The position numbers and the translations under genes were made by a program. Below are positions 1 to 7,322 of a stretch of 64,000 bases of DNA, piece by piece. Below the pieces are notes generated by a model. That model had not been told where the DNA came from and made no database searches. It saw only the letters and a list, made by a program, of their open reading frames with translations. The stretch is taken from the NCBI GenBank assembly GCA_042408595.1, contig JBHOQX010000024.1, forward strand, positions 3,773-67,772, read 5' to 3'. Positions within the stretch are counted from its first letter, which is position 1; each line of letters begins with the position of its first letter. The DNA comes from JBHOQX01 sp042408595 (GTDB lineage Bacteria; Chloroflexota; Chloroflexia; Chloroflexales; Roseiflexaceae).

Positions 1-944
1 TAGCCGAGCGTCAGCCAGGGCGTCGCGAGCTGCGGCAGCAGGTTGCCGGTCGAGACCGCAGCGGAGTAGATATCGGCTAAGGCATTGTCGGTTTCATCGA
101 CCAGGATCAGGCCGAGCGCCAGCAGGCCACCGCTCGCAGCCAGGATGGCCCCGAGCAGGTCGCCACCGCCCAGCGCCAGCGCGGAGGCCGCCCCCAGCGC
201 GTAGAACCACACATTGGCCAGGCAGTAGCCCAACGCAGTACCCCAGAACACCGGGCGCGCCGGGCGGCCGAAGCGCGTGTAGTCGGCGACGAGCGGCAGC
301 CAGGAGAGGGGCATCGCCACCACCAGGTCGACGCCCAGGCCGAACGCCAGCTCACCGCTGCCTGGCTGCGCCACGAGCGCCGCCAGATCGTAGCGCGCCA
401 GAAGCTGCACCGTCAGCCAGAGGGCCGCGGCGTACACCAGCCAGATCCCCCAGCGCCGGAGGAACTGCCGCACGAAGCGCAGCGGGCCGCCGAAGGCCAG
501 CAGCGTCGCCAGCCCGCCCCAGACGAGCGTCCAGAGCAGCGGGCTGGAGAAGGCCCCCAGGCGCCGGGCGATCGCGTCGGCGCTGTCGCGCATGATGATG
601 ATCTCGAACGCGCCCCAGCCGACCAGTTGCACGATATTGGCGAACGTCGGCAGGAACGAGCCGCGCACGCCCAGCGCCGGGCGCAGGGCCGCCATAGTCG
701 CCACGCCGGTGTCGCTGCCGACCACGCCAGCCAGCGCCAGCAGCGCCGCACCGACCGCCGAGCCGAGCAGGATGGCCGCCAGCGCCGCGCCAAACCCCAG
801 CCCGGGGACGAGCAGCGCGCCGGCCTGCAACACCAGCAGGCCCATCCCCAGGCTCGACCAGAGGGCGAAACAATCGCCGAAGCGGAACGGGCGCCGGTCG
901 GGCGGGACCGGCGTGAGGGGCGAGAACGCAGGTTGTGACTCCAT
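1..944 (-). CDS. cytX: NCS1-family permease, CytX type (hydroxymethylpyrimidine/cytosine uptake), 3' end cut by window
   Basis: Reading the minus strand from the ATG at 944 gives an uninterrupted hydrophobic protein of at least 314 residues that runs off the left edge. It has many membrane segments, and short polar loops such as PLVADYTRFGRP are typical of the nucleobase:cation symporter-1 family. A GGAGG ribosome site lies a few bases upstream (about 951-955). A TPP riboswitch stands directly upstream. In known genomes, TPP-controlled NCS1 permeases are the CytX group, thought to import thiamin pyrimidine precursors. The family is seen in the sequence; the substrate is inferred from the riboswitch. 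No thiamin biosynthesis gene is visible beside it. It could instead be a general cytosine or purine permease, but the regulatory context argues against that. Confidence 0.85.
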   Translation of the reverse strand, partial: MESQPAFSPLTPVPPDRRPFRFGDCFALWSSLGMGLLVLQAGALLVPGLGFGAALAAILLGSAVGAALLALAGVVGSDTGVATMAALRPALGVRGSFLPTFANIVQLVGWGAFEIIIMRDSADAIARRLGAFSSPLLWTLVWGGLATLLAFGGPLRFVRQFLRRWGIWLVYAAALWLTVQLLARYDLAALVAQPGSGELAFGLGVDLVVAMPLSWLPLVADYTRFGRPARPVFWGTALGYCLANVWFYALGAASALALGGGDLLGAILAASGGLLALGLILVDETDNALADIYSAAVSTGNLLPQLATPWLTLG

Positions 945-974
945 CGCGCACCTCCGCACTATGCGGGAGGCGCC

Positions 975-1016
975 GGAGAAACGAAACGCCGCTGACCCTG
1001 GGGGGATCGGCGGCGT
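975..1016 (-). terminator. Candidate riboswitch expression platform: intrinsic terminator
   Basis: Just downstream of the TPP aptamer the minus strand carries a perfect 7-bp inverted repeat, ACGCCGC and GCGGCGT, with a loop of about 17 nt, followed by the T-rich run TTCGTTTC. It ends about 30 nt before the permease start codon. This layout fits transcription attenuation by TPP. The T-tract is interrupted, so control at translation is an alternative. Confidence 0.55.
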
Positions 1017-1027
1017 CTGTCAGCCGG

Positions 1028-1124
1028 TCGCTTCCCTACGCTGGTATAACCCAGGTCAGGTTCAAGGGTCGGCGGCATCGGTCGGGCCGCCCTCTCAGCC
1101 AGGCTCGCCTGGCTCCCCTAGCGT
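1028..1124 (-). promoter_or_regulatory. TPP (thiamin pyrophosphate) riboswitch, THI element
   Basis: On the minus strand the leader contains the hallmark blocks of the THI box in order: CTAGGGGAGCC, GGCTGAGAGGGC with the invariant CTGAGA, then ACCCTTGAACCTGACCTGG and TTATACCAGCGTAGGGAAGC. These match the two ligand-binding arms (pyrimidine and pyrophosphate sensors) of the TPP aptamer and allow closure of P1. It lies about 80 nt upstream of the permease start, so thiamin pyrophosphate most likely shuts off the permease. The expression platform is probably the hairpin that follows. Confidence 0.95.
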
Positions 1125-1311
1125 GCGCCGTGCCATACACGGCGCATCTTCAGTTCTAAGGCTGCGCCTATTATACCCCGAAGCGCGTGCGTGATCAAGC
1201 CTGGATGCACCCCGTTCTTGCCGCCGACGCGGCAAGGCCATGAGGGCGCCAAGGGCCGAGGCTGCTCGGGCTCCCCAACGTTGACGTGGCCCTGAATGGG
1301 AAATGCATGTC

Positions 1312-1362
1312 TTGACAAAGCTTTAACCATATGCTACACTACACATGCAACTACACGTGTAG
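1312..1362 (+). promoter_or_regulatory. Promoter with palindromic operator for the secreted glycosidase gene
   Basis: A consensus -35 TTGACA (1312-1317) is followed after exactly 17 bp by TACACT (1335-1340), a good sigma-70-type promoter reading right. Eleven bases past the -10, at the expected start-site region, lies the perfect 12-bp palindrome CTACACGTGTAG (1351-1362). A palindrome there is a typical position for a repressor of the LacI or TetR type. The next gene on this strand starts at 1666, so the leader would be about 310 nt. No cognate regulator gene is present in the window. Confidence 0.65.
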
Positions 1363-1665
1363 TTTAACCATCAGTCCGGAAATGGACACCGCCATCCGTC
1401 TGGGTCGGCATAGCGTTCTGGCGATCCCTGCTCGGGCTCACCCATTGCGGAGTCGTTGGGGGGCTGCGCCCCCGCGCCCAGACATCTTCTCGCCATCTCG
1501 CTGATAAGCAAAGGGGGGAAAGCCGCAGAGAGAGATAACACTCAGCCGACGCACCTTGTCGGGTTTGGGGTGGCATCCCGCTGCCGCCCGCAGCCCGGCG
1601 AAACGACGCAGTTGGATGCCTGAGCGCACGGGAGCGCTCATCCTCAGTGCAGAAGGAGGGTCGCA
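1363..1665 (+). promoter_or_regulatory. Long untranslated leader with several hairpins before the glycosidase gene
   Basis: About 300 nt separate the operator from the ATG at 1666 and no credible gene lies here. Hairpins that can be seen include GGGG/CCCC near 1460-1476, CCGAC/GTCGG around 1533-1561 and GAGCGC/GCGCTC around 1621-1638. The sequence AAGGAGG (1650-1656) is the ribosome site of the next gene. The stretch GCAAAGGGGGGAAAGCC near 1508 vaguely resembles parts of known aptamers, but I could not fit it to any riboswitch family. Confidence 0.35.
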
Positions 1666-4644
1666 ATGCTCCAGCGGCAGATGTCGTACGACCAGCGGCG
1701 CGTTCGTCGGACACTCCACGTCGCCTTGATCGTCCAGCTCCTCCTCGCCACGCTGCTTGGCGCCCTGTCGCTGGCGCCCGAGCGGACCCTGGCCCAGACC
1801 TACCCCGGCCAGATCGGCGTCGGTGTTACCATGGGATGGACCCTCCCCTTCGTCGACGCCGCCAAGACCCTGCGTGCTTTCGAGCTCGCCGGGGGAGGCA
1901 GCGCCCCGACCGATAGCAACGGTTGGCCGACCAGCGACGCACGCACCGTCCTCTGGGACATGCGCCCCGTCGCAGCCTGGGCCGGCGAGATCGACGACCC
2001 GCAGCACTTCATGCCAAACATGGCGGGTACCTATAAGCTCTCGTTCAACGGCCAGGCCACGCTCAGTCGCGTCGACGGCAATTTTACCATCCAGAACCAA
2101 ACCTATGACGCCGCAACCAATACGACCAGGGCCGATCTGGTGGTCCCCCCCGACACCAACGAGTGGAACAACCTGGTCTTCATCGATTTCTCGAACACAA
2201 AACGCACGCCGACCAGCGCCACCAACACCGGGATCACGAATCTGCGCGTGATTCGCCCGGGATACCCGGCGGATACCACCCAGACGTTTCATACCCCCTT
2301 TTTGAACACGCTGCGTAGCGCCAGCTTCAGCACGCTGCGCTTCATGGGCTGGACCGGCACCAATAGCAGCAACTACGCCTATCCACGCCGGATCGAGTGG
2401 GCCGAGCGCAAGCTGCCAACCGATGCCACCCAGGAGCCCTGGGGCAACAAGCTCGACGGCGGCGCCTGGGAATATGTGATCGAGTTGGGCAATACCGTTG
2501 ACAAGGATATCTGGATCAATGTGCCGGTTCACGCCTCCGACGACTATATCCGTCAGTTGGCGACGCTGATCAAAAATACGCTCGAGCCCGAGCGCAAGGT
2601 GTACGTCGAGTATAGCAACGAGGTGTGGAACTGGAGCTTTTGGCAGGCGACCTGGAACAAACAGAATGCCGAAGCGCAAGGCTTGAACTACATTAAGGGG
2701 TATGCCAAGCGCACGGTCGAGATCAGCCAGATCTTTGCAAGTGTCTTCGGCGCGTCGGCGATCAACAACCGCGTCCGGGTGATCAACGCCTGGCAGATCG
2801 GCTGGAATCCCCCCGACGCGCAGTACGAAGAGCAGATGCAGTATATCAACGACACGTTCGGCCCGCCGAAGAACTACATTTGGGGCTTGGCGGTCGCACC
2901 CTACCACAACTGCGAGCCGGTCTGCACCACGGGCTCGCCGCAGCAGATCCTCGACGCGATGCGCGCAAACAGCGATGCAAGCGTTTCGGCGCGGCAGAAG
3001 GTCAAGGCCGTTGCCGATCGCTGGCAGATCCCGGGCGGGTTGCTGGCCTACGAGGGCGGTTCCGATACCGGAGGCGGCGACAAAACCAACGTCGCCAACA
3101 AGATCGCCGCCGAGCGTTCGCCTGGCATGAAAGATGTCATGGTGCACGATCTGCGCGACAACTGGTTCCCGATCGGTGGCGGGCTCTTCATGTACCTGGA
3201 GCTGGTCAGCGGATACAACCGCTACGGTTCCTGGGGCCTGACCGATGATGTCACCAACCCCGACCGGAACTACAAGTTTGCTGCTGTACGCGAGCTACTG
3301 GGCGATACCGGCGCACAACCGACGCCAACCCCCACGCCCGCGCCGACGGCGACCCCCACGCCGACACCGCCGAGCGGCGGCGGCAGCGGCACCGGGCTGA
3401 AGGGGGAATACTACAACACCGTTGACCTGAGTGGCAGCCCGGCGCTGGTGCGCACCGATCCGCAGGTGGATTTCGATTGGGGCGGCAATGCGCCCGCCAG
3501 CGGCGTGAACTACGACAACTTCTCGGTCCGCTGGACAGGGCAAGTCGAGGCGCCGGTCAGCGGCAGCTACACCTTCGCGACCGTTTCGGACGACGGGGTG
3601 CGCTTGTGGGTCAACGGCCAGCAGCTGATCGATAACTGGACCGACCACCCGCCAACCACCAACACGGCCGCGCCGGTCACGCTGACGGCCGGGCAGCGGT
3701 ACGATCTGCGGATGGAGTTCTATGACCGTACGGGCGGCGCGGTGGCCAGGCTGCTGTGGAGCTATCCGGGCCAGAGCCAGCAGGCCATCCCGCAAATCCG
3801 GCTCTATCCAGCCGGCGGCACGACGCCAACCCCGACCGCCACGCCCGCGCCGACCGCCACGCCGACGCCACAGCCCACGGCGACGCCGGGTGCGGGCGGG
3901 GGCCTGCTGGCCTACGATCCTTTCAGCTCCGGCGCAGGACCCTTGGATCAGAGCGCAAGCGGCTCCGGCTGGTCGGCTGGCTGGTTCGTCCAGAATCGCG
4001 ATACCTCGGTGCCTGGCTACAACATCGCCAGCGGCGCGCCGCTCACGTACGGCTCGCTCCGCACCTCCGGCAACTACGCGGTCGGCGGCGACGCCTACCA
4101 GACCGCCGGGCGCGGGCTGAACGTGAGCAGCGGCGGGCCGTTCGACGCCTACCTTGCGAACGGGCTGATCGGGCGGAGCGGCACCACCCTTTGGATGAGT
4201 GCATTGCTGCGCAAGGATGGTAACAACGACCAGGAAGTGTCGCTGGTGCTGCATGCGAACAATGTCGAGTGGTGCACGAATTGTTCCGGACCGCTCGTGT
4301 CGGTCGGCTACTTCGGTAGCGCCTCCAACAACAACGGGACTCGCTACTGGAGTTTGCGTGTCGGGAGCACCGTCTACCGCAGCAATGTGCCGCTCACCGT
4401 GGGGCAAACGTCGCTGCTCGTGCTCCGGCTCGATTTCGGCTCGACGACGACTGCCGGCCTGTATGTCAACCCTGGCTCGCTGGGCGGCAGCGCGCCGGCC
4501 ACTGCGAACGCCCAGGCGACGACCAGCAGCAACATCGCCTTCAGGAGCCTGGCCTACTACGGCGGCGACACCGTCAATCAGAGCGCCCTGGACGAGATCC
4601 GTTTCGGCGGGAGCTATGCCGCAGTAACGCCGACGGGCAATTGA
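1666..4644 (+). CDS. Secreted clan GH-A glycosidase-like protein with PA14 and C-terminal lectin-like domain
   Basis: This 992-residue protein starts with a basic, hydrophobic signal peptide that ends near TLAQT (about residue 45). The next 500 residues look like a TIM-barrel glycoside hydrolase of clan GH-A: EYSNEVWNWSF carries the expected acid/base Glu after Asn, and LAYEGGSD carries a plausible nucleophile Glu. A Pro/Thr linker (about 550-570) leads to a PA14 domain (about 572-700, GLKGEYYN through DGVRLWVNG). A second Pro/Thr linker follows, then a C-terminal beta-rich domain of about 230 residues resembling laminin-G/concanavalin folds. PA14 domains often bind glycans. I infer an extracellular polysaccharide-degrading or polysaccharide-binding role, possibly cellulose or hemicellulose; the substrate is unknown. 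It has its own promoter and a strong ribosome site. Confidence 0.8.
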   Translation: MLQRQMSYDQRRVRRTLHVALIVQLLLATLLGALSLAPERTLAQTYPGQIGVGVTMGWTLPFVDAAKTLRAFELAGGGSAPTDSNGWPTSDARTVLWDMRPVAAWAGEIDDPQHFMPNMAGTYKLSFNGQATLSRVDGNFTIQNQTYDAATNTTRADLVVPPDTNEWNNLVFIDFSNTKRTPTSATNTGITNLRVIRPGYPADTTQTFHTPFLNTLRSASFSTLRFMGWTGTNSSNYAYPRRIEWAERKLPTDATQEPWGNKLDGGAWEYVIELGNTVDKDIWINVPVHASDDYIRQLATLIKNTLEPERKVYVEYSNEVWNWSFWQATWNKQNAEAQGLNYIKGYAKRTVEISQIFASVFGASAINNRVRVINAWQIGWNPPDAQYEEQMQYINDTFGPPKNYIWGLAVAPYHNCEPVCTTGSPQQILDAMRANSDASVSARQKVKAVADRWQIPGGLLAYEGGSDTGGGDKTNVANKIAAERSPGMKDVMVHDLRDNWFPIGGGLFMYLELVSGYNRYGSWGLTDDVTNPDRNYKFAAVRELLGDTGAQPTPTPTPAPTATPTPTPPSGGGSGTGLKGEYYNTVDLSGSPALVRTDPQVDFDWGGNAPASGVNYDNFSVRWTGQVEAPVSGSYTFATVSDDGVRLWVNGQQLIDNWTDHPPTTNTAAPVTLTAGQRYDLRMEFYDRTGGAVARLLWSYPGQSQQAIPQIRLYPAGGTTPTPTATPAPTATPTPQPTATPGAGGGLLAYDPFSSGAGPLDQSASGSGWSAGWFVQNRDTSVPGYNIASGAPLTYGSLRTSGNYAVGGDAYQTAGRGLNVSSGGPFDAYLANGLIGRSGTTLWMSALLRKDGNNDQEVSLVLHANNVEWCTNCSGPLVSVGYFGSASNNNGTRYWSLRVGSTVYRSNVPLTVGQTSLLVLRLDFGSTTTAGLYVNPGSLGGSAPATANAQATTSSNIAFRSLAYYGGDTVNQSALDEIRFGGSYAAVTPTGN

Positions 4645-4722
4645 GCTGCAAGTGGGGCGGAGAGCGGCCCGGAAGGGCAGGAGGGGTGTGCCGCCCCCTG
4701 CCCCGTTCCTCACACGTCGGGG

Positions 4723-4852
4723 TGCTCTTGGCGGGGCGTCGCCCCGCCAAGAGCGCTTCGTTGGCGCGCGCACGCGCGCCGAGAAAGAACCGTGCGGAGG
4801 GCCATAGGCCCTCCACACCTCCCGCGATGCGGGTGACCGTGTGCGTCCTGCC
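4723..4852. repeat. Intergenic hairpin cluster; copy A of a dispersed repeat family
   Basis: Between two convergent genes lies a perfect 14-bp stem, GCTCTTGGCGGGGC with its reverse complement around a 3-nt loop (4723-4753), which may serve both genes as a terminator. From 4763 to 4852 follows a 90-nt element with a second stem, GGAGGGCC/GGCCCTCC. It aligns without gaps to 26274-26363; the last 60 positions agree at about 46. One stem pair is A-T here and C-G in the other copy, a compensatory change. A shorter relative is at 33148-33186. Confidence 0.7.
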
Positions 4853-4927
4853 GATTGCCATGCTACGCATGCGATCCGCAGCCGACCACCTGCGCGTCGC
4901 AGCAACGCGCCTGATCCCCGCCGACGG

Positions 4928-5749
4928 CTACTTCTTCTTGCCGTTGTGCTTCCCGTTGTTATGCTTGGCCGGCTTGTCGGCGTGCTTCGTGCGCGGCGGC
5001 GCGGCAGGCCGGGCGTCGTCCTCGGGGCCGCCGGGCCGGCCCTGGGCCGCCGGGCCGCCCGGCTGCCCGGTGGTCGGGGTAGCGGTCGGCGCGCCCGGTG
5101 TACCACGCCCGCTCATGATCAGCCCCAGGTTGCGGCCGCTGTTGCTTGACGGCAGCCCAAGCGACTTGATGATATTCCCCCAGCCCTGTCCGGACTGGCG
5201 CCGCGCGATGATCTGTGCTACGCTCAAATCGTCGCTCGGATTGCCGTTAGCCGCCAGCTCGCGTGCCAGGAAGTAGGCCCGCGCGATCTCGCCGAAGCCG
5301 AAGCCGCGCGCGTGCAGGTCGAGCACCTCACGCTCCGGCACACCGAAGAACGCAGCGATCCGCGCGGCGACCGGGTGGCTCTCCGGCAACGTGCCGGGGA
5401 AGCCGTCATCGTCGCCGGTCGGGGTGGCCGTCACCGTCGCCGAGGGCGTGATGGTAGCGCTCAGGGTCGGGGTGGCCGTCGCCGGCGGGGTCGGCGTGGC
5501 GGTCAAGGTCGGGGTGGCCGTCACCGTCGCCGAGGGCGTGATGGTAGCGCTCAGGGTGGCGGTGGCGGTCGCCAGCGGGTCGGGCGTGGCCGTGGGCGTA
5601 ACGGTGATGATGTCCTCGTCGGCCATGGGCACCGGACGCTGAGCGGCGCGGGCGACCGTCTCATGGGCGGCAGCGAAGGCCAGGCTCAGCCCGGCGGCTA
5701 CCCCGCAGATGATCGTCGCGAGGATGGTGCGGAACGTCAGTCGCTTCAC
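4928..5749 (-). CDS. Secreted Thr/Pro-repeat protein with a conserved helical core, function unknown
   Basis: The 273-residue product begins with a signal peptide (KRLTFRTILATIICG...). A low-complexity stretch of TATPT-type repeats covers about residues 50-110. A compact helical region follows (about 118-195, from HPVAARIAAFFGVPEREV to GWGNIIKSLGL), with repeated features of a small DNA-free helical bundle. The tail is Gly/Pro-rich and very basic, ending in a Lys/His/Asn-rich segment. I have seen this core in hypothetical secreted proteins of Chloroflexota but know no function. Within the repeat, a 50-bp DNA unit recurs in frame. A ribosome site (GGAGG) precedes the ATG. It is convergent with the glycosidase gene and divergent from the STAS-like gene. 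Confidence 0.75.
   Translation of the reverse strand: MKRLTFRTILATIICGVAAGLSLAFAAAHETVARAAQRPVPMADEDIITVTPTATPDPLATATATLSATITPSATVTATPTLTATPTPPATATPTLSATITPSATVTATPTGDDDGFPGTLPESHPVAARIAAFFGVPEREVLDLHARGFGFGEIARAYFLARELAANGNPSDDLSVAQIIARRQSGQGWGNIIKSLGLPSSNSGRNLGLIMSGRGTPGAPTATPTTGQPGGPAAQGRPGGPEDDARPAAPPRTKHADKPAKHNNGKHNGKKK
5418..5557. repeat. In-frame 50-bp direct repeat inside the Thr/Pro-rich gene
   Basis: Positions 5418-5467 and 5508-5557 are identical over 50 bp, with a 90-bp period (30 codons). A partial third copy starts near 5466. Both encode the same Thr/Ala/Ser/Pro block, so unit number can change by slippage or recombination without a frameshift, as in many cell-surface stalk regions. 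Confidence 0.9.
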
Positions 5750-5886
5750 GGATGTCTCCTCCTTACTGATCTGGAGCTACGACGCAGGATCCCGGCCGTG
5801 AAAGCCTGGACATGGGTATAAACCGTTAACGCCCGGTTTGGATACGGGCAGTTCGCGCGGATCGCGGTGTTCGTACGGAGGTTCGC

Positions 5887-6273
5887 ATGGCGTACCGTAT
5901 AACGCGGGAGCTGCACTATCTACGGATCGAATTATTCGGCACAATAACCAGGGGCGATCTGGAGATGATCGCACAGGAGCTGGCGGCGCTCGAGGGAACC
6001 CTCGACGTGACGCCGCACCGCCTGACCGAGGTGCAGGGGGTGATCGACCGGGAGATCGGCTTCCCGGAGGTTCTGGCGCTGGCGGAGCGGCGCCGGGCGG
6101 TCCGATTGCGGAACCCGGTCAAATCGGCGATCGTGGCCGCTCAGCCGGTAAGCATGGGGTATGCGCGGATGATCCAGACGCTGCATAACCATCCGCAGGT
6201 CGAGGTGCAAATTTTCTCGACGCTCGAAGTCGCCGAGGCGTGGCTCATGGAGGATCAAGCGGCCGCGCTGTAA
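5887..6273 (+). CDS. STAS/SpoIIAA-like domain protein
   Basis: This 128-residue soluble protein starts at an ATG with CGGAGG a few bases upstream. The N-terminal pattern (strand YLRIELFGTITRGDL, then a helix with MIAQELAAL) and the Val/Ala-rich strand before a helix near RNPVKSAIVAAQP resemble the SpoIIAA/STAS-like fold used in anti-anti-sigma factors and related small sensors. No conserved phosphorylatable Ser motif is obvious. It stands alone between a divergent gene and a convergent one only 25 bp away, so the context gives no partner. Confidence 0.55.
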   Translation: MAYRITRELHYLRIELFGTITRGDLEMIAQELAALEGTLDVTPHRLTEVQGVIDREIGFPEVLALAERRRAVRLRNPVKSAIVAAQPVSMGYARMIQTLHNHPQVEVQIFSTLEVAEAWLMEDQAAAL

Positions 6274-6298
6274 TGGCAGGCCGCTCGCGCCCAACGTA

Positions 6299-6820
6299 TC
6301 AATCGAACCGCCAGCGCGTCGCTGTCGGCAGGTCGGTCCAGGCGATCACAACCCGCGGCCGCACGGCGTACAGGCCCCCGTTGTCCCATTGGGTCGGTTC
6401 TGGCGCGTAGTTTTCGGCGCGGTACTTGGCGGCATATGCCGCCGCCAGCCGCGCGGCAAGCTCCGGCGGCGGGCGTAGCTCGCCGCTTGTTCCCTCCAGC
6501 ACGACCACATCCTTCCCCTCCCCGCCGCTGTCCAGGTGCGCCGCGACGTGGGGACGCGCCGCCAGATTGCGCGAACGCCGCGCCTGCGGGCTGCCGTCGA
6601 AGAAGAGTGTGTTGTCCAGCCACACGCCCCAGATCGGCGAAACATGCGGCCGCCCGTCCGGCCGCGTGGTAGCGATCCAGTAGATTTTGGCGCGCTCCAG
6701 CCGCTCATCGGCGTGGCGCCATGGCAATAGGCCGTCGAGCGTGTCGGGCACGCCATAGCCGTCGGGGAAGATCGGCCGCTCGGCGCGCGGCACGCCCTGC
6801 CGGGAGACCGGTTCGGTCAT
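6299..6820 (-). CDS. FMN-binding split-barrel protein (pyridoxamine 5'-phosphate oxidase-like)
   Basis: The 173-residue protein has the compact beta-barrel pattern of the PNPOx-like family: IYWIATTRPDGRPHVSPIWGVWLDNTLFFDGSPQARRSRNLAARPHVAAHL, shown here only to mark the flavin-binding strands (about residues 45-95). Such proteins bind FMN or F420 and reduce or oxidise small substrates; the substrate is unknown. I chose the ATG at 6820 because AAGGAGGG sits 4-11 bases upstream. An in-frame GTG at 6838 would place that ribosome site inside the gene. A 7-bp mirror palindrome lies upstream. Confidence 0.75.
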   Translation of the reverse strand: MTEPVSRQGVPRAERPIFPDGYGVPDTLDGLLPWRHADERLERAKIYWIATTRPDGRPHVSPIWGVWLDNTLFFDGSPQARRSRNLAARPHVAAHLDSGGEGKDVVVLEGTSGELRPPPELAARLAAAYAAKYRAENYAPEPTQWDNGGLYAVRPRVVIAWTDLPTATRWRFD

Positions 6821-6866
6821 GACTCCCTCCTTTTGCACAGATCGCCCGGGGATTGTAGCAGCGTGA

Positions 6867-6885
6867 TGTGACAGGGAGTGTCACA
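6867..6885. promoter_or_regulatory. Perfect inverted repeat upstream of the flavin protein gene
   Basis: TGTGACA and TGTCACA form a perfect 7-bp inverted repeat with a 5-nt spacer, about 47 bp upstream of the ATG at 6820. Its size and place fit an operator for a dimeric regulator, and TGTGA-n-TCACA is reminiscent of CRP/FNR half sites, though the spacing is one base short. The rest of 6886-7048 shows nothing I can assign. Confidence 0.45.
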
Positions 6886-7048
6886 CAACGACCCCGGCCA
6901 GGCCAGCGTTTCGAACAGGGCTCTATCAACGCTCCTCGATGTGGCTCGAGACGACGATGCCTCGCCTACGCCTCCCGCCGCGTCCGCGGCAGCAAGAAGG
7001 GTTACGCAGAGCTCTGTTCGCCCTTGCGGGAGTTTCGAAGTCTTCTGC

Positions 7049-7084
7049 TTGACAAACCAGCAATATTAGTGTAGTCTAACATAT
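7049..7084 (+). promoter_or_regulatory. Promoter overlapped by a DtxR/IdeR-like iron box
   Basis: TTGACA (7049-7054) is followed 17 bp later by TAGTCT (7072-7077). Overlapping the -10 is TTAGTGTAGTCTAACATAT (7066-7084). Compared with the DtxR/IdeR consensus TTAGGTTAGGCTAACCTAA, it matches at 14 of 19 positions, including both core half-sites. The gene downstream is an iron-binding lipoprotein, so repression by an iron-loaded regulator of this family is a coherent inference. The leader to the ATG at 7323 is about 240 nt. Confidence 0.6.
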
Positions 7085-7322
7085 AGAATTAGATTCATCT
7101 GAACCGTTCGCGCCGTGATTGTGGAGACTTCGCAGCCGAGCCACGGCGTGCGGCTGGTCGTCTGTTGCATCGGTCGATAGAACCCCTTCGCCGTTGTGCC
7201 TGCCTGACCATGTGCGGCGTTGCGCACCCACCCGCACTGCTGGGCGTAGGTTGCAGTGTTCCGGGAGTAGGGCTTCCACCGGAGCCGCGCCGCTACGAGT
7301 ATGCTTGGAAAGGAACGCCATC

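Noticed and set aside
1351..1369. A second iron box, since GTGTAGTTTAAC resembles the fbp box
   Set aside because: Only 9 of 19 positions match the DtxR consensus, and the 12-bp palindrome there is centred elsewhere. The downstream gene has no iron link.
1500..1530. Possible cyclic-di-GMP (GEMM) riboswitch in the glycosidase leader
   Set aside because: The GCAAAG...AAAGCC fragments do not sit in the right order or spacing for the GEMM core, and the tetraloop-receptor part is missing.
1438..3147. Long minus-strand open frame opposite the glycosidase gene
   Set aside because: The plus-strand gene has signal peptide, domains, promoter and ribosome site. The antisense frame has none of these.
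6886..7048. Short overlapping frames between the flavin protein and the iron operon
   Set aside because: They lack ribosome sites and sensible composition, and the region is better explained as promoter DNA.
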